From positions 8,430,001-8,494,000 of the forward strand of contig OX442316.1 in assembly GCA_949358305.1 (NCBI GenBank): a stretch of 64,000 nucleotides of DNA, given 5' to 3'. Source of the stretch: Strigamia acuminata. Its lineage: Eukaryota; Arthropoda; Chilopoda; Geophilomorpha; Linotaeniidae. The notes under the pieces were generated by a model. That model saw nothing but the letters and a program-made list of their open reading frames with translations, had not been told where the DNA came from and did not search any database. The position numbers and the translations under genes were made by a program. This document shows positions 1 through 11,700 of this stretch, piece by piece. Every line of letters starts with the position of its first letter. Position 1 is the stretch's first letter.

Positions 1-1688
1 GTCGACTAAGCAACCTGGTCGAGCTGGACCTGGGCAACAACTTGCTCACGGCTGTGCCTTCCGATACATTCCGCGACCTCATGAGTCTTCGGCGTCTCGT
101 ACTGAGTGACAACCCCATCACGCGCATCGAGAGCAATGCCTTCATTCACCTGCCCATGTTGACTAGTCTCGAAATGAGTCGTTCTCGACTTGACACTGTA
201 ATGCCACGCGCCTTCGACGGAGTCGCGCGCCTCACTTCGCTCAAGTTGGAAGACAACCGGCTAACGCAAATACCCATGCGGGCTCTTGCTCAATTGCGTA
301 TGCTGCACGGAGTAGAACTGCACGGCAACCCGTGGAGATGCGACTGTCACTTGATTGATCTGCAGCAGTGGCTAATGGCTGGGCGTGTGCCCTACGGTGC
401 TTCTCTCGTCTGTTCTGCGCCCGAACATCTGCATGGCGTTCTCGTCGAACAAGTTCCAATAAGTGAGTTAGCATGTGCTCCCAAAGGGACCATTTTCCGG
501 CCTCGCAACCGCAAGCCCGAGGCGTTTGTAGACGACTCCATATCGTTTGGTTGTCAAGTGACAGGCGTTCCTGAACCTAGCGTTAGGTGGTTTTTCCAAG
601 GCAAGTTGATCTCCAATCTGAGTACTTTTACTCACCGCCCTCAGGTTTTCCTTATACGAGAAAACGGCACAAATGTTAAATCTAGCATTCTATCCATTAG
701 TTCTGTAGTGGAGGACGACGCCGGCGAGTATTTGTGCGACGCGCAAAATTCCGCTGGCGATTACGTCATTAATTTCACCTTGTCCGTATACTTGAGAGAT
801 GAAGATGACGAAGCGGGCCTCACGGGAACCCAAGTGGCCGGCATCGGAGTCGGCTTGGTAGTCATGGCTTTAGTTGTAGTGGTTCTGCTCTGGGTGCTCG
901 TCGAAAGATGGCGTCAGGTGACGTCGTTCGGGTCGAACAAGCACGTGACGGTGAAAAAGAAGAAGCACGAAAGTAAACTTTCACCCGGTGTTCACCAACA
1001 AACCGATCTTCATTTAGACCGAGAGCAATACGAGATGAAAGGCTCGTCACTGCCGCACTCGAAACGAACGCAACAGCCACACGTGGACTTTACTAAAAAT
1101 ACAGACTTCCTATACAAATTGCACATGACCGGGAATGGGGATATCGACGGGAATATAGCGGGCAGAAATCGTAGCAACCAGCCCGATGTAATAATAGTGA
1201 ACGACAAGGGGCCGAAAGCGAAAGCCGAGTCCGACAAACAAACAGTCAATTTGGAAGATGTTTCCAGACAAAACGCTGCTGAAAGCGATATAAAAGTCGA
1301 TTTAATAGGAACAGAAAGTGCGTGGGAAAAGGATGAATCGCCTCCGAGTGAATGGGTTCCGGGAGACGATCACAGTTGGGTCAATTCGGACGCTTCCGCG
1401 CGATCATCGGTTGTTTACGACGTGCCCAAACTTCCATCTTATTCTTGGGCAGAGGGCCAATCAACGGACTTTGGGGAGAATGAGGAAATGGATTCCCTAG
1501 CAAATGTCATCGGGCATGGTGCTTACGCAGGTGTGACCAATCCATTTGGCCAAGCAAAACATCAAAATTTTCGGTTCCGTAATTTGGTTCCGGTTTTGCC
1601 GCCCTTCCCACCCCAGCATGCGGCACGCTTGGCGCACTCTCCGGACGAGGGCTACGAGGACGTGGGTGAGGAGGGCACCGAGGTTTGA
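1..1688 (+). CDS. LRR-Ig single-pass receptor, kekkon-like (5' end outside window)
   Basis: The reading frame is open from the first base (codons in phase with position 3) to the TGA at 1686-1688, with no intron, so the window enters the gene inside its leucine-rich repeats. About four LRRs (LxxLxLxxNxL type) are followed by an LRR C-terminal cap (NPWRCDCHLIDLQQWL, then paired cysteines at about 415 and 472). Next comes one C2-type Ig domain, with cysteines near 552 and 737 and the DAGEYLC motif. A hydrophobic transmembrane segment lies at about 832-900, followed by a basic stop-transfer and a cytoplasmic tail of about 260 residues. The tail ends in SPDEGYEDV...GTEV, which looks like a class I PDZ ligand (T-x-V). 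LRR plus one Ig plus TM plus a PDZ-type C-terminus is the kekkon architecture of arthropods, where members modulate EGFR or BMP signalling; other LIG proteins are possible. Signal peptide and first LRRs are not visible. Confidence 0.88.
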   Translation, partial: RLSNLVELDLGNNLLTAVPSDTFRDLMSLRRLVLSDNPITRIESNAFIHLPMLTSLEMSRSRLDTVMPRAFDGVARLTSLKLEDNRLTQIPMRALAQLRMLHGVELHGNPWRCDCHLIDLQQWLMAGRVPYGASLVCSAPEHLHGVLVEQVPISELACAPKGTIFRPRNRKPEAFVDDSISFGCQVTGVPEPSVRWFFQGKLISNLSTFTHRPQVFLIRENGTNVKSSILSISSVVEDDAGEYLCDAQNSAGDYVINFTLSVYLRDEDDEAGLTGTQVAGIGVGLVVMALVVVVLLWVLVERWRQVTSFGSNKHVTVKKKKHESKLSPGVHQQTDLHLDREQYEMKGSSLPHSKRTQQPHVDFTKNTDFLYKLHMTGNGDIDGNIAGRNRSNQPDVIIVNDKGPKAKAESDKQTVNLEDVSRQNAAESDIKVDLIGTESAWEKDESPPSEWVPGDDHSWVNSDASARSSVVYDVPKLPSYSWAEGQSTDFGENEEMDSLANVIGHGAYAGVTNPFGQAKHQNFRFRNLVPVLPPFPPQHAARLAHSPDEGYEDVGEEGTEV

Positions 1689-3348
1689 CAGTAATCAACA
1701 TCGGCGAATCGAATTCTTACTCACGACCAAAGGAGTCTCGTCGTGTCGCAGTTGCCGTCCGGTTGCCGTGGCAACGTGAGGAACGGGCGAGCGCAATCGG
1801 AACAAATAATTGAACTGCAAAATGACGGGGGGAAAATTACTGGTGTTATGTTATTATTTTATTACTTTTTTCATTGGCGCCAGCCAACTGCATCCGTGGT
1901 TGAATTGAAACAGTTTGTTGTTCAATTTTCTCGACAGATGTCAGGCAGCATCAAGGTATTCCTCAATCGAGCCAAACGATGCCAATTGCTGAGAGGTTTC
2001 AGTTTAGTAGCGCCATCTGCGTCCCTCTATTGTAGCTTGACATGCTCTAGTTGATAAATTAAATATCAAGCGAGATATTTAATCCTGTTTACTGCTTAAC
2101 CTCGACAGCAAATTGAATTTGACTGAGTGGTACCTGATACCGGCAACTAACAACTGGCTTCAAAACGGATATCATTTGCAACTAAACTATAGTACATTGA
2201 CATATAATAAACTGATAACATAGAACAATGTGTATTACCTAATCGTGTCATCTAATGCGTTTTCTCGCTCCGATTCATGTCAACTCCACGCATAAAATGT
2301 TATTAGAGGGATGGTGCTAATTACACATACTATATAGTCTCACCACCCATTGGGAAAAATCAAAGTGATAATGTTTGATTTGACATTTATCCCTCTTTTA
2401 TCTCCCGACCCCCTTTTCCTATTTTCTTATTGTGGTGCCTTGAATTTGAGCATTTTTGTTTCAGTTTTAATTCGGTTAATGTGATGTTAATTAAAAACGA
2501 GGCAATAACTCTTCTCCGCGTTATAATTGCCTTTTATTAATTTTATAATTTACAGATTCATCTGTGTGAGCACTATAAAGTCGACATTTTGACGACACTT
2601 GCTGTACGTTGTGTATTCATTTACATTGAATAAGTAATAGCAGTCTCTTTTGATACAAAATTTCAATAAAAATTTATGGCGACCCAATAGTTTGTGCAGT
2701 AAATCATGTAGATTTTGTGAAACCAACCAACGAAACCAAAAAAAAGTTATTAGAAAGCGTAATGTGTTGCATTATTTACATAATTTTGTACTTGGTTTTT
2801 AATTACGCTAATTTGAAAAATATAAAAACTTAACTTTAAATTGTGCACCACGTTGCAGCATTCGGGAGACCGCAAAAAAAAATTCTCTTTAGATGTTTAT
2901 TTGAGGGTTGTTTGTTTAATTTTTTTGAATCAATATTACTAAAACATGTATGAAGCTAACGTTTTTTGATAGTCCAACAATAAACTGCAAATCAATTTGT
3001 TTACTAAACTTTAATGGTTCATTAACCATCATCATCATCATTCAAATATTTTGTCGTAAACGCAGGTAAGTCCTTAAGTTGCCTGAAATTTCCGGGGAAA
3101 CTTTTTAGAATAGGATATCGCATAAATATTCCTTTAACGCTTTGTTGACATTTCCGTAGGCATTTACATTGTCATTTACATTGTCCACTAAAATTTGCAT
3201 GTGATTTACTCATAGTTACAGGATGGGGTATGAAATTATTATACGAAACCACTTGCACAAACATTGTGAACATGCGATAAAAGTTTAAGAGACTTGCATT
3301 CGAGAAGCAGAGGTTACGAAATTGTGCCAAATCGTGCCATCCGTGGTA
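1689..3348. other. 3' UTR of the LRR-Ig gene and start of intergenic DNA
   Basis: No supportable gene follows the stop at 1688. AATAAA signals on the plus strand at 2206-2211 and 2665-2670 could end the upstream transcript. The first 150 bases are GC-richer than the rest, and the sequence becomes AT-rich after about 1800. Confidence 0.4.
1762..1775. promoter_or_regulatory. X-box-like palindrome
   Basis: GTTGCCGTGGCAAC is a near-perfect imperfect palindrome matching the RFX X-box consensus (GTTGCC, short spacer, GGCAAC). It lies 74 bp after the stop codon of the LRR-Ig gene, so it is in the 3' UTR or just downstream. Whether it is bound is inference. Confidence 0.3.
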
Positions 3349-3517
3349 CAGTCGAACCTCCTTACAACGAACCGCGATATAACGAATTTCTCCTGATACC
3401 GAATACTTAAAAACGGCTTGTTTGGTTGGTTGGCCATAGAACACCATGTTAAAAAATTTCGTTATAACGAACCGAATTTTTGGGTCCTTTGCGATTCATT
3501 ATAAGGAGGTTCGACTG
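3349..3517. mobile_element. TA-flanked MITE, pogo/Tigger-like terminal inverted repeats
   Basis: The left end CAGTCGAACCTCCTTACAAC is mirrored at the right end by GTTCGACTG preceded by TTATAAGGAG, giving inverted repeats of about 20-25 bp with a few mismatches. A TA dinucleotide flanks each side (3347-3348 and 3518-3519), as expected for Tc1/mariner/pogo insertion. The 169-bp interior has further copies of the TATAACGAA motif and no coding capacity. It is a non-autonomous element; the pogo assignment rests only on the terminal sequence. Confidence 0.8.
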
Positions 3518-3960
3518 TAGTAAAATTACATTTTTAAGTGTAAATGGGATTTGTTCATATATCGTATCACTTCAGGTTCTAATCGTTCTAATCTTTCTTT
3601 GTTTACAAGTATGAAACTAATATTAAATTTTAACTTTAAAACAATTTCTGGAATTTGCAAAATGTTTCTTTGATGTCATGAGTTTGTTTAATTTCTTAAG
3701 AGAAAGCGGGTGGCATGGAGAGGAAGAGATGGTAAGTATGGTATTAATTTTATAGTTATGCTTAAAACCAAGACAACAGCTTATTTGCTTGAAAACTAGC
3801 AAATATATAGCTAGAATGATTTTTTACAATAACTTTGTTGTATTCATTTCTGTGTAACTTTGATGAGCTTACAAAGTAGCTTTTTAATGTGAATATGGAG
3901 CGTGGTCATGCCTCCATAAGTAGAATACTTTAGGCTATGCAAGCCGTGCGATCTTGTGGG
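3518..3960. other. intergenic, no gene seen
   Basis: AT-rich sequence without convincing coding potential, repeats or RNA genes. Confidence 0.5.
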
Positions 3961-3964
3961 ACGA

Positions 3965-4152
3965 CTTTCTTAAGGACCCAACCTTGCATTTACACTGAGA
4001 GCTGGGAAAACCACCGACAACCCATTTGGAAGGCAAGTGGCAGATGTTTTTGCCCGAGGAACAGTGCTTTTAGTCAGACAAGGATGAGAAACAACTGAGA
4101 TTCCCAGAAGATCGCCCATCCAAGTACTAACTAGGCCCAGTATGGTAAGCCA
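3965..4152 (-). repeat. 5S rRNA-derived dispersed repeat (SINE3-like fragment)
   Basis: Read on the minus strand, 4093-4152 contains GTTAGTACTTGGATGGG preceded by a GGGCCTA segment and followed by CTGGGAAT. This matches the internal control region and 3' half of animal 5S rRNA (intermediate element and box C), with the order and spacing preserved. The 5' box A region is degenerate and the match fades toward 3965, where unrelated tail sequence follows. It is not a functional 5S gene; a 5S-headed SINE or 5S retropseudogene is the likeliest origin. The 64-codon frame it holds open on the minus strand is a by-product. Confidence 0.6.
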
Positions 4153-6985
4153 TTTAAATGCCACGGTTTATCACTTTAAGAATTTATTTGCACTTTACAT
4201 ATTTATGTACCGGTAATTAAGTTTCCATAACCTTAGAACAAACGTTTTACCAAAAGCTTACTAAAAGTAAAACTGTACAGTATGTTTCACAAGCTTAGAC
4301 CGACATTGTTATTAAACTAATTAAGAATATTAAATTTCCTAATTATCTTTTCCGTACAAAAATTATACATGATTATGCTTTGAAAATTATTTAATATTGC
4401 AGATTTAAAGTGCAAACTCAACTTCGTACATTCCAATCAATGAATCTATTTTTATGTGTCAAGAGAATGTTGAGAATTTTAGTCTCTTAAATGACCTTTT
4501 AATTGTTTTAATTAGAGCAAGTATTTATTACAACAACAATTTTCCACACATTTGATAAACATTTGGGGATCTTAATTAAATTACAATTGTTCTTTTTCTC
4601 ACTTGAACTGCAGTTATTCTATATACTGAATCTTTTTGATTGCTTTGGATTTCAGCCAAAATCTTGTTCCACTCTGTTTTCTTGCGGTGTGTCCGCAAGA
4701 TATATTCCAACATGCTATTTAAGTTTATAGCGATCTTATACCAGGCATTCCTTCCCAGCCGGTCGCCTTTACTGGGTAATTGTGTAGTATCATTAATTGA
4801 TTGATTTATTTTGAATTTAGACACTGATGCATCGTCACTTTTACTAATGCCTAATCGTTTATTTTTTAAGGCATTTAAAAATGGGAACCAGGATTAAAGA
4901 AGTTTGTGCCTATTCGTATGTACGGTAATTGAATGTTACGGTGAATACGCAACTGACAAGTGGAGAATCGAGTTGGTAGGCTTTTTCCTGCTTTTGTAAA
5001 AAGATAAAGTAGCCCATTATAGTGCAACGTTTTATCAAACAGCTTTTCAATTTCTTATCCTTTCTATTGAATGCAACATGTCAATTGAAGTAACTTTAAG
5101 AGCATTACTGCTAAAATTTATCAGTGTATCAATGTTTTATAGTCTGTTTGCTTGCCTATTGCTGTTCACTAACAAAATCAATTTCGGTGGAAAAAATAGA
5201 ACTTTTAACAAAAGGTTTAGCCCGCCACTGTACAAATGCCATTTAAAAATAAATTAGGAACACTCGTACTGTGAATAAATACATATCATTTATGTTTGAA
5301 TTTTAGCCTAACAGTAAATCTATCACGAAAAGAAAGGGTGAATAAGCTTATTAGGAAATTATTTACAATCGAGAGGTAAAATGCTTTTCACAATAATAAA
5401 TTAGTGAGATAATGCAAATAGACTATTGCAGTTTGTTCCTAATTAGACAAGTGCCACAATATTGGGATGAGAGAATATTGGAGTATGGTAGGTTGTTTAT
5501 ACCCTGATTCTAATCGTTCGTAAATGCTTTTGAGTATGTCCTTAGGATGTGAAAAGGCAATATCCAACACTATAAATCATTTCATGATCGTAATCTTCAC
5601 CCAAATTATTAACATTCATTACATTTCATTTAAATTGTTGGTTAGACACTGAATTAAAATAGCACACATACGATTTTGATTGTCTTTCTATCTTTCATTT
5701 ACTCAATTATATATATCTTTTATCTGTCTGAAAGAGTTGTTAGATTACAATTGATGCAATTTTAATATAATTCAATGATTTGATTAATCAAGAATCTTTA
5801 CAAATGTCATTGTGTTTTTCAATGTTTTAGTTGAATGTGTATGGCACATTGAAAGTAAATTTGTCACTATTTATAGAAGTTAATCAAATCAGAAATTACG
5901 ATTCCCTCATTTTCCATCTGCTTTTCACGGTGTGCTCTCTATTTCAATATAAATGTCATTTTAATTATTGAAATTATTAAGACGTTTATTTTAATGTTTT
6001 CTTCTTGTCGCAAGATGTAAGATCAGACTCATTACAAAGAAGTCGTATCTAAGTGAACAAGTTCAATTGTCGTGTTGTGGATCTAATTCTTATTCTTATT
6101 CTGTGCAACTTAAATGTCAATTTTTGAGGACTAATTTTTTTTTTAATTTTAGGACATTTGGATTAGCGCAAAATGCAGACTTGTTGCTTTCATGCAGAAG
6201 AGATTTTGTTCATAAGAAAAATGTGTCAACGATGGAAATCAAACAAGGGAAAAATTGAATTCTTTTTTATCCAGTCGCCAAGGAATTTATATTTATAATC
6301 TTAGATTTTTTTATCCAATTTTAGGTTGAACAAATCTTCAGTTGAGTCTACTACCGTAGTTCTGAGACAGGTTAATTATGGCCAAACCATTGATCAAAAT
6401 AAAGAAAGAAAGAAAACCTGGACAGGGGCGTTTCAATTTGGTCCCCAGAACACCGGCGGCAACTTAACGGGGCGGCGGGCGGGCGGTGAAATAAACATAA
6501 TCAAATATTGATTTTAAAAGTTATTAGGCAATTGCACTCGTATTCGATATTCTTTATTCTTACTGTCATATCTCAATACATATTTAATTGCTGTTAGATG
6601 AGTTAAAAGTTGTGGTGTTTTTGGAGTAAAAGTTTTGATTAAATAGTTATAACGTTATTATATCATTGCACGTTTTTTCCAAATTTACATTTTAATAGTT
6701 TTCAGTTCAATCTCTGTAGTGCTAATAGACCAAATTCAGTTTCGGAACCTTTTGAGTGTCGTTGAGCTGCCCCTGATCTTCCCTGCAGAACAGTGGTAAA
6801 TTTTCATCTCGTAGAAAAAATGGTATTTTTGTGTAATTTTTATTTTATTTGCAGTTTTCTTTGAACTGATGTTTAGAAAAACGTATTTTGGAGGATTTTA
6901 TATATGTTTTCAATGGACAAGTCGAGATGTTGGTTAATAAACTGAAGATTAAACTAAAAAAGATCGTCATCGCATAATTACATGG
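4153..6985. other. intergenic, AT-rich
   Basis: No gene can be supported. One 82-codon minus-strand frame (4576-4824) has no family signature. A short GC-rich patch at about 6415-6490 stands out from the AT-rich surroundings. Several polypyrimidine-AG acceptor-like sites occur near 6150 and 6324 but no continuous coding is visible. Confidence 0.4.
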
Positions 6986-6989
6986 GCGT

Positions 6990-7130
6990 ATTTAATTTGA
7001 TGTTTTCATTTTGGTTTTGACGTTTTGTTTTGATTTTATATGGTTTATTAATTTTACTAGATCGTAGTTATTAATTGTGTATTTTTTTATTTCAGAGATC
7101 CTCCTGGGCTAAACCAGATGGTAATTTGTG
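6990..7130 (+). repeat. diverged copy of the segment at 15855-15990
   Basis: A run with a TTTCATTTTGGTTTTGACG-type pyrimidine tract, a TTAATTTTAC motif, ATTAATTGT, then a TTTATTTCAG acceptor-like site and an exon-like CCTCCTGGGCTAAACCAGA recurs in the same order at about 15855-15990. There the last part reads CCTTCCTGTGCCAACCCAGA. The copies flank the broken channel gene and point to an old local duplication or a shared old repeat. Confidence 0.45.
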
Positions 7131-7843
7131 GCAAAGGATTATCTTTGTTTTTCTGGCATTGCCCCGATATAACTTCCGAGGCGAAAAACTTAATTTAGAC
7201 AAATTTCTTTTTGATTTCCAGGTCACTAGTCAAATATTGGAGAAGAATGTTGGTGGATTTGGATATTTGAATTCTGAAGCACAAGATAATAAAATTAGTA
7301 ATCACGCATTTCATTTTTAATAAAATGATAAAAATGTTAGAATAATGTTTTACGTATTTTAGTTTAACTTTCCCATTGCAGTTGTAAATAAGAAACAATA
7401 TAAGTCGTAGCAGTCTGTCTACAACTTCAGGTTCAATCATGTACAAGTTTATATAAATATATGTGTTTTATTCTGAGATGAATTCTGAAATCTAACTGCC
7501 ATTTTAGATATTTGCAACAAATGAGATGAAATGAACGACCTGGAGTCAATCGGAAAGTGTGTTGACGACGTTGAAAGATGACAATATTTGATGGTGGTAC
7601 ATGGAGCATGGACCTAAATCGGTTGCTGACAACCATTAAAATATAAGTAAATGCGAAGAAGAGATCCCCTTGAAACTCGAGATTGGTAAGTTTTGGACAG
7701 GCTCTGTTTAAAATTGTTTCAGACTTCCGGGTTTATTGATTCATGTTGCTTTGTTCATCTTCGCTAACATCTAAATGCTAACCACACACATCCGAGAATA
7801 CCAATGGATAATTTTGTCTCTGAAATTGACTTCACTTATAAGA

Positions 7844-8333
7844 ATGTCTTTCATACATACACTCGTCATATTCGGATTAATTTGTCAGGCGAAAACAGAA
7901 GATCAGTATGTTTATTGTAGTTTATATTATTTATTTATTTCCTTGTGAAATATAGTAAAACCACCTCCGCTAATTGGTTCGAAAACTTACTTCCAGCACA
8001 CTACAATAAATATCAAGCACCATCATTGACCTTGGAAAACACGGGTAAGTCTCAATTAAAACATTTGAATCAGAATACCTAAATTTATAAATGAAATTAT
8101 TTACAGGTTTGACTGAAGTGACATGTGCCATATATCGTCTTACCATAATTCGAGCGTCGCCTAAAATGATGGTGAATTGTGTACAACTAATAATTCAATT
8201 AAAAACATTTACGGTATTTAAACAGTTGTTTTTTTTTTGTAGGATATGCAAATAGAATCAGCTTTCTATATAAGCTGGAGAGATTTTCGACTGAACTCGA
8301 CAGTTCTCAAAAAAGAAACGAATCCATACACGG
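7844..8333 (+). pseudogene. signal peptide and extracellular exons of the broken Cys-loop channel
   Basis: Four pieces: 7844-7905 (donor GTATGT), 7956-8044 (donor GTAAGT), 8107-8171 (donor GTGAAT) and 8243-8333 (acceptor after a long T-tract). Lengths 62, 89 and 65 sum to 216, so exon 4 starts in phase 0. The start ATG at 7844 gives MSFIHTLVIFGLICQAKTED, a plausible signal peptide. No stop codon interrupts these exons, so this half still looks intact. The last five bases, CACGG at 8329-8333, are the left copy of the BEL target-site duplication. Confidence 0.7.
8329..8333. repeat. target-site duplication, left copy (CACGG)
   Basis: CACGG directly precedes the left LTR and recurs at 14459-14463 directly after the right LTR. 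A 5-bp duplication fits BEL/Pao integration. Confidence 0.9.
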
Positions 8334-8733
8334 TTTCGAGACTTCGAAATAATCTAGCTGCGATTGCAGCACGCGCGAGCAACAATTTGAGACGTATTTT
8401 TAAACTTAACTAATTTTAATCGTTGAAGATTTTAACAAGGAAAATCGCGTGGTGACACACGATGATACAGGTAAAAAAGATGGTGGTCAATCCCAAAAAC
8501 GGGGTCAACTTCCGGTCAACAAGGACCGGTCAAAATTACAGATTACACACCAGAGGGCACTCTTGGTGTCCCTCGATCAAAAAACACTATTGTCGTTAAA
8601 ACATTACCAATACAATTCGATATTCGATAAAAACAATTACAAAGAGACTTAAAACACTTTTCGAAATAAAACACTAAAATTAAACATAAATTGAAATCAT
8701 TACTAAACATTAAATCCAAATCTGGATTTTACA
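8334..8733 (-). repeat. 3' LTR of the BEL/Pao element
   Basis: This 400-bp copy matches 14059-14458 without a visible difference (offset 5725). In element orientation it begins TGTAAAATCC and ends CTCGAAA. The ends are set by where the flanks diverge and by the adjacent CACGG duplication. The 67-codon frame inside it occurs identically in both LTRs and is unlikely to be a gene. Confidence 0.92.
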
Positions 8734-8757
8734 TTGCCGGGGGAAAAAACCACAAAT

Positions 8758-11700
8758 CTAATTGTCGTCGGCGACTTCCAACGAGCAAAGTCTCTGCACC
8801 GGTCTTCTTAACGTTTTCCCTCCCGGCAGCATCATCTCGCAAGATCGAATTTTCCCATCTCTACCGTCAAACGTCTTCGTAATTTTCGCCGTCTTCCACG
8901 TCATGCGTGGCTGACCCTGTTCCTGCACGAGGACTAAATCGTTAACGCAAATCTCTTTAGATGCTCGTACTCGTCGAAATTCCCTCAACTCCACGAGGTA
9001 CTCATGGGACCAACGACGCCACAATAAATTTGTAAATCTCTGGCGCAACTTCCATCGTTTAACTAACTCCGTTCTCTTCGAAATATCGACGTGATGCTCC
9101 GAGTTGTAAATGTCGGGCAAACTTGAAATTCGGGTCCCGATCAAAAAATGTGATGGCGACAGCGGTTCTTGCTCTGTCGGATCGTCCGTCACGTAGGTTA
9201 TAGGGCGCGAGTTTATTATTGCTTCGACCTCCGTCAATACAGTTGTCAGTCCCTCAAAACAAAGCGACGATCTTCCCAGAACTTTCTTCAGACTCAATTT
9301 GACCGTCTTGACGAGGCGCTCCCAAAAGCCTCCCCACCAAGGAGCCAACTCGACAATGAATTTCCATTGTATCTTGTTGTGAGATAAAAATCCCTGGAAC
9401 TCTTCGCCTGCAAATCCATTTATGAACAGCGCCAAATCCTTTTCTGCCCGCTTAAACGTTTTTGCGTTGTCCGAATACACGATACTCGGAATTCCTCGTC
9501 GTGATATCAAACGTTTGAATGCCAGAATAAACTTTTCTGTCGTCAGGTCTGAAACTAACTCCAGATGTACGGCTCGTACTACCGCGCAGGTGAATAATGC
9601 GATATAACATTTCTCGCCACTCCGCATGTAAAGTGGGCCCGCGAAATCCACGCCTATTATCTGGAAGGGGGCAGCACGATTGATGCGGTCAGAAGGGAGA
9701 AGCCCGATGGCTTGTGTCATCAGCTTCGAGTTCACGCGACGGCACGTTATGCATTTGGACACGTAACTTTTTATCGTTTTTCTGGCTCTTCGGGTCCAAA
9801 ATCTTGAGCGAAATTCTGCCAACGTATCTCCCAGTCCTCCATGCAAGGCACGTAAATGACAGTCCCTTATTATCAATTTGGTCATCGGCGAGTCCGCGTC
9901 CAATACGACTGGATAAATGAAGTTTTTCGATCCGATGTGGTCGCGAATTCGAGAATTTATTCTTAGTACTTCTCTCTCGTCGATGATTAATTCCACTTGC
10001 GATAGCGGTGATTCTCTGTTTAATTTCACAGCGCTCTGCACGCAATCCAATTCCTCTGCGAACCTTGAACGCTGAGCATGGCGGAACCAATATGTTTCTG
10101 CTGCCTCGATTTCCTCAGTTTTCAGCGGTCCGACAATTGATTGATTCTTTCTCGAGTTTCGAATGAAGCGTAGCATCCAGGCTGTGATCCTTACGACTCT
10201 TGTCCAACTGCTGTAGTTTTCCAGGGCGAATATCGGCTCCATTTTTTCCGCCGATCGAGTCGCGTTGACGCTCGTGCAATTTTCTTCGAACTCTTCAAGT
10301 TGGGTTTCTAATTCTGCGCTTATTTCTTGTGGCCAATGTTCTTCACCTTTTCGTAGCCACTCGGGGCCCTGCCACCACTCGTTATCGTCAACCAGTTTCA
10401 CTGCTTCCATCCCTCTCGTCAATTTATCCGCAGGATTTACCCTGCCGGGGCAGTGTCGCCAAGATTCGACGTCGGTGTTTGTACGAATTTCCCGTACTCG
10501 ATTCGCGATGAAAGGATTAGTTTTCTTCTGTTGCTGTTGGATCCAAAAGTATGTAATTGAAGAGTCGGTCCAACAATGCATTTTCTTGATTTCCAAAACT
10601 CGTAACTTCACTGCAACGCGTGATGACAAAAGGGCGCTCATGAGTTCCAATTTTGGCAAAGTAAGTGGCTTCAACGGCGCAACGCGTGACTTGGACATGC
10701 ACAACGACACGTCGACAGTTCCATTTGTTTCTGTGCGCACGTAAACTACGACGCCGTACGCCTTCGGACTCGCGTCGCAAAAGAGATGAATTTCCTGTTG
10801 AGAGTTGTCGCTCAAGTTTGGACTGTACGGTCGTTTGACTGAGATTGTTCGTAATGTTGTCACCTGTTCGTACCATTCACACCACCGCTTGGCAATGTCG
10901 GGGGGCAAGGGGACGTCCCAATCGATTTTTCTGGACCACAACTCCTGAAACATGAGTTTTCCGACGATCGCGAATGGTGAGGCGAAGCCCAACGGGTCAT
11001 AAATTTTCGCCACTGCTTGTACAATCGCCCTCTTCGATCCTTGACCGCTTTCTGGTTTCTTTTCAGCCCATTCTCCTATTTCGAGTTGAAGTCTATCGGT
11101 CTCGTAATTCCAAATCAAACCTAGCACGGTAGTTTGACCATTTTCGGCGGCGATAATTTCTTCATCTTCGGGGATCTCCTTAGCAAATATTTCTCGTAGT
11201 CGTGGAGAATTCGAATGCCATTTTCTTAAAGGCAAATGCGCGTCCATCATCAACTTCCGCGCCTCATAAAAAACGGTCAAAACTTGATTTTCAGCTCGCA
11301 TCGAATCCAGAAGGTCGTCCACGTAAAATTTCTCTCGAATCTGCTTGACGGTGTCCGGATACAAATTCTCCATTTCGTCCAGATGCATTTGGATCGTGTC
11401 GTTTAACGAGTAGGGACTGGAACTGACTCCAAACGTGACTCGCTTCTGACGCATAATTCTTGGCACGAGGAATTCCAAACCGTCCCAATTCTCTGGTACC
11501 CACAAAAAACTAACAAAGTTCCGGTCGCAAAGTCTTAGCAGAAGCTGCAAAAATGCTTTTTCGATGTCCGAGATGTACGCTACAAGCTCACGTCGGAATA
11601 GCACCAAAAGTTTCAATATTTCCGGTAACAAATTGGGGCCGCTGTCCAAACAATCGTTCAGCGAAAGCTCGTTCTTTCCCTTTGATGACGCGTCGAAAAC

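Noticed and set aside
4576-4824. 82-codon minus-strand frame
   Set aside because: Reads fairly evenly but has no recognised domain, splice partner or polyadenylation context; cannot be separated from chance.
8449-8652. 67-codon frame, repeated at 14174-14377
   Set aside because: Lies in the LTRs on the strand opposite to the element; duplicated only because the LTRs are.
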